Positions 33,170 to 44,224 of a stretch of 64,000 bases of DNA are shown piece after piece. The first letter of the stretch is position 1; the number at the start of each line of letters is the position of its first letter. The notes below the pieces were generated by a model. It was not told the origin of the DNA, ran no database searches, and worked only from the letters and a program-made list of their open reading frames with translations. The DNA is taken from the NCBI GenBank assembly GCA_003550325.1, contig QKWP01000034.1, positions 62,226 to 126,225 on the forward strand, written 5' to 3'. Both the position numbers and the translations under genes were made by a program. This DNA comes from Gigaspora rosea (Eukaryota > Glomeromycota > Glomeromycetes > Diversisporales > Gigasporaceae).

Positions 33170-34590
33170 ATCTCAACAAAACTAAGTATAACTAAAAAAT
33201 TTACATATACTATTCAAAGTCTTTTATTTATTAATCCGTCTATATCAATTAAAATATTGAATTGCTTAGCAAAATATTAATAGTATCTAAAAAATTTATA
33301 GTGCCCCTAAATCCGAATCTATAATTACAGTACCTTAAATTTAATTCATAAAGACTTTATTGAGAAGAGGTTTCAGCGTTAAAATATGGGAATTTAATAT
33401 CTATTGAAATTTATTTTCAATTATCATAAGGTTGTATCAGGCTTATCGATTTAATTTCAGTTTTGTTAACTTTGAAAAGTTTACCCTTCATTTTCGATTC
33501 CAAAATTTTGAACACAAAATAAGGTTCTTTAATACTTCCATTTATTTTTGAAATGCGCTGTTTTAATTTTTTTTTTTTTGAAACTTCTCATTATTAGTAT
33601 ATCAAAGAAGTTCTATATATAGTATAGCTGTTAATCGTAATTAGGATCAAGATGCGCTGTTTTAATTTTTTTTTTTTTGAAACTTCTCATTATTAGTATA
33701 TCAAAGAAGTTCTATATATAGTATAGCTGTTAATCGTAATTAGGATCAAGTACATTTTTCAGTGATTTACAATGTAATCATGATCAATTTTTGCATACTA
33801 TCTATCTGGGTTAAAAAAATTAATGTTTACACTAACGATTTCGATTTAAATGCTTGTTTGATTAATTACATATATTGCAAGATATCAATAAATTTAAATT
33901 TATAAGAGCAAAAATTATTAGAGTAATTCAATAACGATAATTTATTATGATCAATTTAATAAATTATTTTTATTAATATGATTTATAATTGATCTTTTTA
34001 ATTTAATAGATGTAATACTAGGGTGTTTGATATACTATATAAATTAAAACTATATATGGTATCATATAGAAATTTAACATCGAAGTTTTTTCGTATTATA
34101 TGATCTTCGATGACTTTTAATTAGATGTACAGCCTTTACCACCAAAAGTTATAATTTGAAAGATTTGTTTTAAGAGGCAATAATCTTTTAATGAAGAATT
34201 CTCTTTGAACCCGCTCCCAAACAAGTTTTGAATAGACCAATATAAAGTTTCAATAAACAAAGTTACAGAACAAAATGTATATTTCAATTAAAAAAAATTA
34301 ACAATTGGTTTAAAATTCTTCAAGCGATCCTGGTAGCAAGTGCAAGTTAAATAGGTTAAGAAAAAATAGTGTTTTCTATATAATGTAGAAATCAATTCTG
34401 TAACTTTGTAATAATGGTAATGAAGAATCAACTCATATCAAGACCTCGGTTAAAAAAAAAGAATGCAACCTGTGCATCTAAAAATATTTAACAATTTTTT
34501 ATATAAGAAAGTCTACCTCTATATAATTTATTGATCGAAGATCTTAAAAATGTCAATTATCAAAAAATAAATATAACTGTATAATTTTGA
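33170..34590. other. hAT 3' flank, no gene seen
   Basis: Non-coding AT-rich interior of the hAT element between the dead transposase and the right subterminal TATCCG repeats (34630-34790), apart from the 99-bp duplication. Confidence 0.5.
33553..33750. repeat. Exact 99-bp tandem duplication
   Basis: 33553-33651 and 33652-33750 read the same (ATGCGCTGTTTTAATTTTTT...TAATTAGGATCAAG) with no difference I can see, including the poly-T length. Either very recent or an assembly error. Confidence 0.9.
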
Positions 34591-34892
34591 CGTACACAAA
34601 CATACCAAACGTACTAACATATATATCTGTAGGTTATCCGGTTTATTCAGATATCCGTGGGGCTAACCAGTTATCCGTAAGGTTACCCGGTTATCTGCAG
34701 AGTCCATCCAGTTATCCGAGAATAAAAACTGACAGTTATCTGAATTTTGTTTTTATAAAACGGATATAGTAAAACGGGTAACCGGATATCCATGTCCAAG
34801 CTCTACTTTTAGCTGCATTTAGCCAGCTGATTACATTACATTAGCTAGCTTAGCTGCGGTTGCCTTAGCCGGCTTAAATCACTAGTTAGTAT

Positions 34893-36730
34893 CTATATGA
34901 CCCAGAAAATCTCATCTATATCCTGTATCTGTCTGCAGACAGGATGCACAAGCATAGGTTAAAAAAAATTTTAATATAAACCTCTATAAGGTTTATATTA
35001 TTAATATAAAACACAGATCTAGATAGGTTTTCGCATGGGTCTAGGATACTCACAGGCAGTATTGTATGTTTTGGCTATCCAAAGCCTTTTTTGGCTTGTC
35101 CATGTCCAGAATTGTCCAAATATCCAAGATTGTCCAAAGCTTGTCCAGGCTTTAATAATTAATAGATTTATCTAAAAAATATATAACTATATATTTTTTT
35201 AGATGCTGAACGAATTCCAGTTAAAATTAAAATAGGTTATCTTAATAAAATTTTAAGTAATTTTACTTTATTTAATTGTTTAAAATTGTTCAAAATTTTT
35301 CAAATTATTGTCCAAAGCTGTCTCATGACAACACTGCCCACGGGTACCTGAGGGTAAGCCCTACAAGGGCTAGACTAGGATATTGATTTTAAACTCTACG
35401 GTAAGAGTAAGGGCTTGAAATTCTGAACCCTTACAATAGCAGATAGGGCTAAAGTAATATATGTACTGTCCTTGGGCTTATGGGTACCTGTAGTGTACCT
35501 GTTACTTTTGACATGTCCAATAGAATTACCAGTAGACCATGTGATTATTATCTACATCTAACTTATATAAAGATAATCGATCAATATCTTTTTTTCTGTT
35601 CTAAAATTTTTAGCATATACTAATTACTTAGATATTAAATTATTAATGTATAACTTGCTAGTGCCTTTTTTTTTAAATGCTCTTCTATTAGACCTCTCTT
35701 TATAAAATTTAAAAAAAATAAAAAAAATAGAAAAAAACACAATAAATTACTCGTGCCAAGTATTAAATTACCTGCACTAGATAAGCTTACCTGTGTATTA
35801 AATTACCAAGCATAAAAGCTACAGTAAATTTAAATAGTTGTGTTTTGCAAATTTCTATTTAACAAGAATATTTGTATTAATAATATATAAAATAATCTTG
35901 TTAAACTATGGAATATGATTTTGATGAAATTAATGAAGCCAATATACCAAACTCTAATAGCTTTGTCTCAATGTCTCCTGTACTAGTTAACAATAAAACT
36001 AGTCAATATAATCAATTTATGGTGTTAAGCAAATTTTTATTGGTATATAATTGTTGCATTATAATTGTATGTGTAAGAATATTATATGATTACATTTATT
36101 GTAATAATTTGTTAATAGAATATTACTATATTTCATTAATAACTATATCAGGCATAGAGTAGGAAATTATAATTGTATAAATATAGTCATTAAATAATAA
36201 AGTGAGAAAATAGTTAAAAGAATAACAAGTAGATAATTAGAATGCATTATAATTTTAGTAGTTAAACAGTTTTCAATATCCAACTATCATTAAATCTGAA
36301 ACCTTTTATAAAACAATTATCCCGCATGTAACTGCATATGTTCAATTTCTACTCTTCTAATTTTGAGCACAACATCAGTTATTAATTGCTATAAAGTAAC
36401 CCGTTCTATTAATAAAAATAACTTTTAAGAATTTTTATCAAGAAGTTCTATAATAAGAAAATTTAAAATTAACTGGTTTGAACTTACCATATTAAGAATT
36501 TAATTAGCATTTCAAGGGCTGTCTTGGTGAACATAGCTAGAGAAATAATAGATTCGATATTTAGTTCAAATTTAAAAAAAGTTTAACATTTAAATTTGGA
36601 TCAAATTCTAATTTAAATTTGAATTTTTTTTCAAATTTGGGTCCAGGTTTTTTTTTTAAAAAAAAAATCTTTATTTTGGTGAGTGCTTTTAAATATGTTC
36701 AAATTAAATATTTGAGTCCACTAAGTTAGT
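34893..36730. other. No gene seen
   Basis: Holds scattered GTCCAA/TTGTCC words (35095-35340), a GGGTACCTG-type patch (35340-35520) and poly-A-rich stretches. The plus frame at 35908-36162 turns into a hydrophobic AT-rich run and has no family feature; I do not call it a gene. Confidence 0.5.
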
Positions 36731-36840
36731 AATTGGCGTCGTAAATAGCTAATTACTACAATTATATTTACTACATATATTACTACATAGTCTTTTTTAA
36801 ACCGTAATTGTAATAATTACTTACTACATGTAGTAATATG

Positions 36841-37035
36841 TAGTAATATAGTATTACTTACTACATGTAGTAATATGTAGTAATGTATTATTACTTACTA
36901 CATATAGTAATATATAGTAATGTAGTATTACTTACTACATGTAGTAATATATAGTAATGTATTATTACTTACTACATGCAGTAATATGTAGTAATGTAGT
37001 ATTACTTACTACATGTAGTAATATGTAGTAATTAG
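36841..37035. repeat. 37-bp minisatellite of a palindromic word
   Basis: Five to six units with period 37 bp: TAGTATTACTTACTACATGT then AGTAATATGTAGTAATG. Each contains the perfect palindrome TACTACATGTAGTA. Confidence 0.85.
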
Positions 37036-37269
37036 TGATGCCTGACGAAACTTAAAAAAAAAATAAAAAATAATAAAATATAGTGTATTTATTTATAATA
37101 ATAATTATATTTAGTAATAAATATTACATGTAGTAATAAATACTACATGAAGTAATAAATACTATATCAGATATGTAGTAATAAATACTACATGTAGTAA
37201 TAAATACTACATATAGCAATATTTACTACTTTGGTAATAAATTTTACATGTAGTAATATTTACTACATG

Positions 37270-37460
37270 AGAACCCCAAGCTATACATAGATAGGTAACA
37301 ATTTGCTTTTGTTTATTTTTGACTATTTTTGTATAGATCTTTTCTATATTTAGTAATATTAATGCTTATTTTTAACTGTTTTTTGTAGATCTTGTTCAGT
37401 TTTAGAAATATATAACAATTTTTTAAAATTGTTAGCTGTTCATAGATTGCTCGGGGTTCT
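37270..37460. mobile_element. hAT-like MITE, family A, copy 2
   Basis: 191 bp. Left AGAACCCCAAGCTATACATA, right end complement AGAACCCCGAGCAATCTATG. ACTACATG occurs directly on both sides (37262-37269, 37461-37468), an 8-bp duplication; caution, the host array is full of this word. Confidence 0.7.
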
Positions 37461-37973
37461 ACTACATGTAGTAATAAATACTACATAGTAATATTTACTA
37501 CTTGTGGTAATAAAAATTATATATAATAATAATTACTACATGTAATAATATTTACTATATGTAGTAAATATTATTATGATTACTACTTTTTGTAGTAAAT
37601 AATTATAACATTACTACATTTATGATTTGAATTACGACGCCAATCAATAACCTAAGTACATTATTATTTAATTTATTAGAAAATATACACAGTACAAACA
37701 GTGAAGAATTTCTCAAAAAAATTTTTTGTTCTTTGAAAACATAAATTTTTAATTTTATGTTCTCAAAAAAAATTTAATGTGCACTATAATATATTTTTAA
37801 AAATAAAATTTTTAAAATTATATAATATTCATAATAAATTTATTTATTATAATTTTTAAAACAAAATACTATATTTACTTAAATATCTATAATTAAAAAT
37901 GAGAAGAAAGCCCAAAAATCATAAGCTTTTTAAAAATTAAATTTTTTATAAGAAGGACTATTAGGGGGCATCC

Positions 37974-38495
37974 ATAAATAACGTTACACAAAAGGGGGGA
38001 TCAGACGAACGATACCGTTTTTCTCAATAAGTAGGGGGTTTAAAAAATATAACATAATTTTTTTAGAAAAAATTGGCTAAAAATTGAACCAGTAGTCCAA
38101 GTTTAATGATTTTGGTACCATTCGATTCGTATCAGTGAGAGGAGTCGAATGGTACCAATTTCATTTTATTTGGATTACTGGATCAAATTTTATTGGCCAA
38201 ATACTATTGGTTATTATGTTTTCTTATAAAATTACTAAAAAATCAATGGTTTTTTGTGAATAGCTATTGATCTAGTGATCCAAATGAAATGATTTTGGTA
38301 TCATTGGATTCGTCTCACTGAGACGAATCGAATGGTTTCTAAATCATTCAAATTGGATTACTGTGTCACAATATATTCAAGTTTTTGTAAAATTTTATAT
38401 ATAAACATACAGATTTTAAAAAAATTTTTTATATAGTAGAGGGGGGGTCCAGCACTACTATGAGGGGGTACATAACGTTATTTATAGATGCCCTC
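37974..38495. mobile_element. PIF/Harbinger-like MITE, family H1 copy B
   Basis: 522 bp, reverse complement of the 3131-3661 element with high identity over its length. TIR GGGGGCATCCATAAATAACG. Flanked by TTA (37971-37973, 38496-38498). Contains the same internal palindromes. Confidence 0.85.
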
Positions 38496-38748
38496 TTAAC
38501 TTTGATTATTAAAAGATAATTAAGAGTATCAATTCGCATTTTATTATGAACTTTTGTCTTAATTAAATTTTGTTATAAAAAAATTCACTTAGTAAGAGAA
38601 GTGCAGTAAATTACGTGATTAGGGTTTACATAGGTCCTGACCTCCTTTCTAGTGATAGGACTATTGACTAATCAAATTCTATAATATTTAAAAAAAACTC
38701 TAGAACGTCTTTGATCTAAAAATAAGATACTCCACAATCGACAAAAGT

Positions 38749-39078
38749 CGCTACATAATAAAGTCTAAATTTTACTAAGCAAATCAAGTAAAATCACATA
38801 AGTAAACTTATTCAGCAGGTCAAAATACACTTACTACAAAATTTTTATAAGCATTGGAGAACTTTTTATTAATTGACTTTTGATTTTTACGTTTGATAAA
38901 AATATTAAAATTTTTTAAAAAATATATTCGACAAACGTAAAAATTAAAAGTCAATTAATAAAAACTTCTTCAATACTTATAAAAATTTTGTAGTAAGTAT
39001 ATTTTGACCTGCTAAATAAGTTTACTTAAGTGATTTTAATCGATTTGCTTAGTAAAATTTAGACTTTACTATGTAGCA
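38749..39078. repeat. Large palindrome, ~150-bp arms
   Basis: Left arm from CGCTACATAATAAAGTCTAA through AAACTTATTCAGCAGGTC to TGATTTTTACGTTTG; right arm from CAAACGTAAAAATTAAAAGT to TTTAGACTTTACTATGTAGC. A ~35-bp AT-rich spacer lies in the centre. Shares AAGTAAACTTRTTCAGCA with the array at 52.4 kb. A partial copy of the outer arm lies near 56770-56830. Confidence 0.85.
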
Positions 39079-39112
39079 ACTATCTGCAATTAACTAAAAA
39101 ATCAATTTTACT

Positions 39113-39586
39113 AGGATCCCGAAGAACTCTAATACAACTCAAATGATTCTAAAAAAGGGGAATCGCTAAAGCCTTGTACCCATGTGACTTTTGAAATTTT
39201 AGTTATAATTAGGGTTAAGATTAGTTTACCGTTAGGAGAGAGTATATATATATAGATAAATTGCCTTCGCTATATTTTTTATTAATGCACCAAAACGGGT
39301 TTAGACTATCGTTTTTTATATTTTTGTGGTTTTTTTGATTTTTGACTTCTTTGTATAAACAAAATTTCATGATTCTGATTGGCTAATCTACATATAAAAA
39401 GTCACGTGGGTACAAGGCTTTAGCAGACCCCTAAAAAAGGAAATCTTGTATAGAAATTCATCAAACATTACATTTTTATATAGTAAATTTTCAAATTTTG
39501 CTCTATTTTATACATCTACTTGGCTAAAATACTGCTAAAATTATACAAACTCAGATCTGAGTTGTATCAGAGTTCTTCAGGGTCCT
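39113..39586. mobile_element. hAT-like MITE, family A-related, copy 3
   Basis: Left AGGATCCCGAAGAACTCTAA, right end complement AGGACCCTGAAGAACTCTGA. Perfect 8-bp duplication ATTTTACT (39105-39112, 39587-39594). It is split by the younger element at 39157-39431. Confidence 0.85.
39157..39431. mobile_element. TIR element nested in the hAT-like MITE
   Basis: 275 bp. GGGGAATCGCTAAAGCCTTG then TACCCATGTGACTTTT at the left; the right end is the near-perfect complement (AAAAGTCACGTGGGTACAAG...). Both flanks carry TAAAAAA, possibly a 7-bp duplication. Non-coding. Confidence 0.75.
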
Positions 39587-39671
39587 ATTTTACTTCAATA
39601 TTATTGGCTATTTATACTATATATATATATAGGACATAATAGGTGATGAATCCCCACTAGAAAATTATGTA

Positions 39672-40440
39672 ATTTATTTTTTATTTATTTTTTTTTTCTC
39701 TTAGGCGAGACTCGCCAAATACGGCCTCTTTGATTTTATTATACTACTATAAAAATAGTACAAACTCATTATACAAAAAATAATACAGCATAGGCATCAT
39801 CCGATTTAGCTAAACTAAACCAAATACGAATCGCTGCACGGCATCTCGGGAGACACTGACTAGTCCATCAGCCTCGCTCCACTATACAAGGGCATTTCCC
39901 AGAGGAAATATCCTTGGAAGTGTAAGAAAAAATCTAAACTACTAAAGGGCAAAATATGTATAAAAAGGGTAAAAAAGAAAAAGAAAAAACAAAGAAAACG
40001 AAAAAACAAATGATAGAAAAAAGAAAAAAGAAAAGCAAGGTCTCAGGTCAATTAAGCCCCGGCACCAAGTGGACTATTTTAAAAATTATATGATACTAAG
40101 AAAGGTAGTCTCTACTCTAACTAAACTCAATTTATCATATATAGGCGAAAACTATTACTAGAAAAAAAGGCCTCTAACCTAAAGAAACTGTAGAGATAGG
40201 TATGTAAAAAAACTATGGCTATAAGAACATTCTAGAATGAAATTTCGTTACAAGGTTTCCTCAAACACGTGTCGCTTATTATTTATTTCGAAAACCCGAA
40301 ATCCACTCGTGACTTCATTCCAAAATGATAGCTGTATTTTCAAATTGGGGGAGGTAAACATTGACGATCGTTTGGAGGGAGTAAACCGAAATGCCCACTT
40401 TGTCGAAATTTCGAAAAAGCCAAAGGGACAGTAGCATAGG
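39672..40440 (-). mobile_element. Non-coding retroposon with LINE-type tail (minus strand)
   Basis: On the minus strand it ends with the perfect 6-bp-stem hairpin GGCGAGTCTCGCC (39704-39716), then a long A-rich tail (39672-39703). Upstream is a pyrimidine-rich middle (39950-40035) and a GC-richer 3' domain with CCCGAGATGCCGTGCAGCGA (about 39835-39860). No protein. The tail layout matches the LINE at 2.83 kb, suggesting mobilisation by that machinery. The 5' boundary is a guess. Confidence 0.55.
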
Positions 40441-40542
40441 AATTTAATAGTGGGTGTTCATTTCAAGTCCTTTAGATTTTCCAAGGAGTGTGTTTGAAAA
40501 CCAAAATACTGTTCTCCATTAAGCTGCTGCAAAAAAGATATT

Positions 40543-41350
40543 TTGTGATCTAGTGATCTGATTTTAATGATTTTGATACCATTCGAACTGTCTCATCGAG
40601 ACGAATTGAATGGTACCAAAATCATCAAATCAGATTACTAGATCACAAGATATTAACAAAAATGTTTGTAATTTATATAATATTAAGATTTTTATATAAA
40701 ATTACATTACAAATTTTGCAGATGTCATGTGATCTAGTAATCCGATTTTAATGATTTGGTACCATTCGAACCATCTCATTGAGATGAATCAAATGGTACC
40801 AAATTCATCAAAATCGGATTACTAGATCACAAGATATTAATAAAAACGGTTGTAATGCAATCTATATTATTAAAAATTTTATATAAAATTATGTTACAAA
40901 TCGTTTTTTGCAGATATCTTGTGATCTAGTGATCAGGTTTTGATGATTTTGGTACCATTCGATTCGTCTTGATGAGACAGTTAGAATAGTACCAAAATCA
41001 TCAAAATCGAATCACTAGATTACGCAAAAACAATTTGTATTGTAATTTTATATAAATATCTTAATATTATATAAATTGCATTACAAACATTTTCATGAAT
41101 ATCTTGTGATCTAGTAATCTGATTTTGATAATTTTGGTACCATTCGATTCATCTTATCAAGACGAATCAATAGTACTAAAATCATTAAATTTGGATTACT
41201 GGTTATCAAGATTGTTAAGATTTTATAAAAATTATAAAATTATTAATATCTTGTGCTACAGTAATCAAAATTTAATGATTTTGGTACCATTCGATTCGTC
41301 TCAATGATACGATTCAAATAGTACCAAAATCGTTAAATTTGGATTATTAA
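40543..41350. repeat. Array of five ~105-bp palindromes
   Basis: Units start near 40543, 40728, 40919, 41104 and 41249. Each is a hairpin: TTGTGATCTAGTGATC..., then GTACCATTCGATTCGTCT, and the mirror arm back to TAGATCACAAGAT. Spacers (~80 bp) are themselves weak palindromes (TTGTAATTTATATAA / TATAAAATTACATTACAA). Confidence 0.85.
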
Positions 41351-41360
41351 ATCTCTTACA

Positions 41361-41834
41361 ATAGCTTTTAAAATTTAAAATTAATTTATATTATTATTAT
41401 AATAATAAAAAAGGTATTTGTTTGTATTTATTTACATCGGAATGCATATTAGTATGTGAAATAAAATTTAAAAGTAAACATTGAGATAAATAAACCTTTT
41501 TAGGATTTATATTTCTAAAATAAGCTACCTCCTTATTGTGTACAAATTCCTTAAAAAGTTATAATACTTCAAAATTACTTCTGATTTTTTAAATCTAAAA
41601 AAAGATAACTTATTTTTAGGAATCTATGGTAGTAAACCATACTTAATCAGTACCAAAAATAAGCATTTGCAATTTCTAACTATTTTAAATTTAGTTAAAA
41701 AATACGCCAATTAAAAATCTAACTTTTTTTAAAATTTTGTTGATTCTAAGCAAATCTAAGATCTTACATCCAAAAAAGTTATTAAGTTGGCTATGCATCT
41801 AGTTTACTGACCTATATACTAATAGCTTGGGGTC
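41361..41834. other. No gene seen
   Basis: AT-rich; ends near a GGGGTCCTGCTTAGG word (~41831) resembling a family A end, but no partner end was found. Confidence 0.5.
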
Positions 41835-41839
41835 CTGCT

Positions 41840-42420
41840 TAGGCGATTCTAACAAGTCCAAAATTATTAAAATCTAATTACAGGATCTCAAGATCATTCA
41901 ACATTTGTATAATTTTAATAGTGTTTTTTTAGAATCACTAAATAAATTTCTTTAATATTAAATAACTTTTAATCCACTGGCCCATTTTGGATAATTTAGC
42001 TACCAAAATGTTTGTTTCAGTGAGACGATTCTAACAGCCCAAAATTGCTAAATTCTAATTACAGGATTCCAAGATTGATAAAAATTTGTATTGTTAGACA
42101 AGAGGTATGCCATTTATCATGTAATATTTTTTACTTAATAGCCACTCCATTCATGTATAGTGTGATACTGGTGTGATCACCTAATCTCAATTCTGATTGG
42201 TTAATATAACGACTAATATTTATAATATATTATATAAATATATATAATATTAAATAACTCTTGATCTACTGGTCCATTTGGATGTTTTTACTACCTAAAT
42301 GTTTGTCTCAATGAGCCAATTTTAACAAGCCCAAAATTATTAAAATCCAATCACAAGGTTATGAAATCGCTAAAGTTTTGTATTATTTTATATATATATA
42401 TATTACCATTTATATATAAC
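41840..42420. repeat. Diverged palindromic units and a split H2-type MITE end
   Basis: Two and a half copies of the unit AGATTCTAACAAGCCCAAAAT...ATTACAGGATC are seen (41845-41900, 42020-42070, 42290-42360). At 42103-42225 lies one half of an H2-type MITE (GGTATGCCATTTATCATGTA, then ATTTTTTACTTAATAGCCAC). The matching other half appears at 49560-49624. Confidence 0.6.
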
Positions 42421-42423
42421 TAG

Positions 42424-44115
42424 CATATAACCCGTCGCGTTGCTCTGGAATTACTATATATTTCTAAATAAGCTATTCTTATTGGTCAAAGTTATACAAA
42501 AAAACATAAAGGTAGCCTATTTTTAGATTATTAAATTTTTCAAAAAATTGTAAAGTATACTAATAATAAGTTGTTCAAATAGTACTAATAAATATATTTT
42601 GATAATCTTAAACAACTTTACTTAATTATAACTTTAAAATTATTTAGTAAAATTTAAATTTAAATCTGAAATAAAATCAAATAAATTTGGTTTGGGTTTG
42701 AATTAAAAATTTTGTATTTAAATTTATAAATTTTTTAAATCAATTAAATTTTAAATATTTGATTAAATCAAATTAAATTAAATTGTGAACCCTAATTGAT
42801 TTATTTAAACTAAATAAATAGTAAGAGCAATATAACTTAGCTTGGGTTTATTTGAACCTGAAATGGAATTAAATAAGCCTAACCTAGATTTGTTTAAATT
42901 TAAAAATAGAGGTTTTTTTGGACACATTTTTTATTCTGCTCTTTATATTTTAATTTATAAAAAATAAAGTTTTTTAATACTATATTAGAGTTCTTTTTTA
43001 GAAATATAATACCAAAAAACTTTTATTTTTTGTAGATTAATGATATATAGAGGTGCAGAATAAAAAATAGGGTTCTATGAAAAGAACCTATTTTAATATG
43101 GTACAAATAGTTTAGTCGCATCAAATTTTACAGTAGTGCTGAAAATTTTGTTGATCATTTACTTATAAAATTGAATTTAATTGGTTAAAATTTTTATATA
43201 TTATTTAATTTTTTTATCTATTGTGCTGAAAATTTTAAAAATTTATAAATTTAAAATTATATCTTCTCAAAAATAAGCACAAAATTTTTAAAAATAAAAT
43301 ACGTAGTTTGATAGACTTTGTCAAAAGCTATTAAATTATATATATATTTTATTTTGCAACTTTAAAATTTTTTATTAAAAGATACAATTTATTAATTGAT
43401 TTGATGTCTTTAGACTGTTCATACTATAATATTAAAAAAGTACATCTTTTTTGTAAATTAATGACATACTATATAGAGGTATAGAATAAAACTAAAACTA
43501 AATTAATAAATCACTATTTTGTAGCAGTACTAAAAAATTTATTTTATTTTATTTTTGTTTTTTGTTTTTAAATCTAATCTTGGTTTAAATAAATCTGATT
43601 TGGTTCAAATAAATCTAATCTTTGTTTGAATAAACCAATTTTTGAATCAAACAAACCTAATATTAGTTTAAATAAATCTGATCTTGATTTAAATAAACTT
43701 GATTTTTTTTAATTTAAATAACCCAATTTTGGTTCAAATAAACCTAATTTTAGTATAAATAACATATGGGCGGATTTGATTCACATGATGATGGGTTGAT
43801 ATTGTATATTACTAATGTACAATATAACAACCCATCATCATATGAATCAAATTCGCCTATATGACACTAATATTGGTTCAAATAAACCCATTTGAACTCA
43901 ATTTTGGTTTAAAAAACTATTTTTGTTTATTTAAACCCATTTTTGGTTAAAATAGACCTGTATTTGTTTATTTGAACCCGATTTTGGTTCAAATTTTGGA
44001 TAAACTTAGATACAAACAAAAAAGTTGCTAAAATAGGATTTGTGTGATATTACACAACATTAATTTCGTGTAACTAAAAATTATTTTTGTAAAAACAATA
44101 CAATGTGCTGTTGTG
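42424..44115. repeat. Dispersed repeat R2, copy 2 (possible Helitron-like end)
   Basis: Shares both flanks of repeat R2 with 17870-18480. Its left edge reads AACTAGCATATAACCCGTCG; on the minus strand this gives ...CGGGTTATATGCTAG followed by T, like a Helitron CTRR end, though the hairpin is weak. The interior minisatellite lies at 43560-44000. Non-coding. Confidence 0.5.
43764..43864. repeat. Palindrome, ~46-bp arms, inside the minisatellite
   Basis: CATATGGGCGGATTTGATTC, then ACATGATGATGGGTT..., pairs with ...AACCCATCATCATATGAATC, then AAATTCGCCTATATG. It interrupts the TTCAAATAAACC array and was probably inserted as a unit. Confidence 0.85.
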
Positions 44116-44224
44116 TAACATAAGTGCATAAAGCAGCCAATCAGATTTTATTTTTGTCTTTATATGTTTGTCTAGCCAATTAGATTTAATTTTTATCTAC
44201 ACCATTCTATTTTATATAATAGAT

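Larger units (their letters stand above)
27611..34884 (+). mobile_element. Complete hAT transposon, 7.3 kb, dead, with nested insertions
   Basis: The left end TAGTGATTTAAGCC (27611) matches the complement of the right end GGCTTAAATCACTA (34871-34884). Exactly the same 8 bases, GTTAGTAT, flank it on both sides (27603-27610, 34885-34892). The TIR fits the loose hAT start consensus. Subterminal regions share GGCTAGCTTAGC-type words and TATCCGGAT-like words in inverted order (27640-27960 and 34600-34860). It carries a decayed BED/hAT transposase gene and at least three younger elements (28452, 29273, 30563) plus a 99-bp tandem duplication. Confidence 0.9.
36733..37645. mobile_element. TIR element with TACTACATGTAGTA palindrome interior
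   Basis: ATTGGCGTCGTAA near 36734 pairs with TTACGACGCCAAT at 37633-37645; weaker pairing reaches outward (CTAAGTTAGTA / TAACCTAAG). The interior consists almost entirely of TACTACATGTAGTA palindromes and variants in both arms. A hAT-like MITE sits inside at 37270-37460. No clear target duplication. Confidence 0.65.

Noticed and set aside
35908-36162. 84-aa plus frame starting MEYDFDEINEANIPNSNS
   Set aside because: The first third looks protein-like, but the rest is Tyr/Ile/Cys-rich AT-composition text with no relative recognised; it may be a remnant of an exon but I cannot support it.
41825-41840. A further family A MITE end (GGGGTCCTGC)
   Set aside because: No matching left end or 8-bp duplication found upstream.
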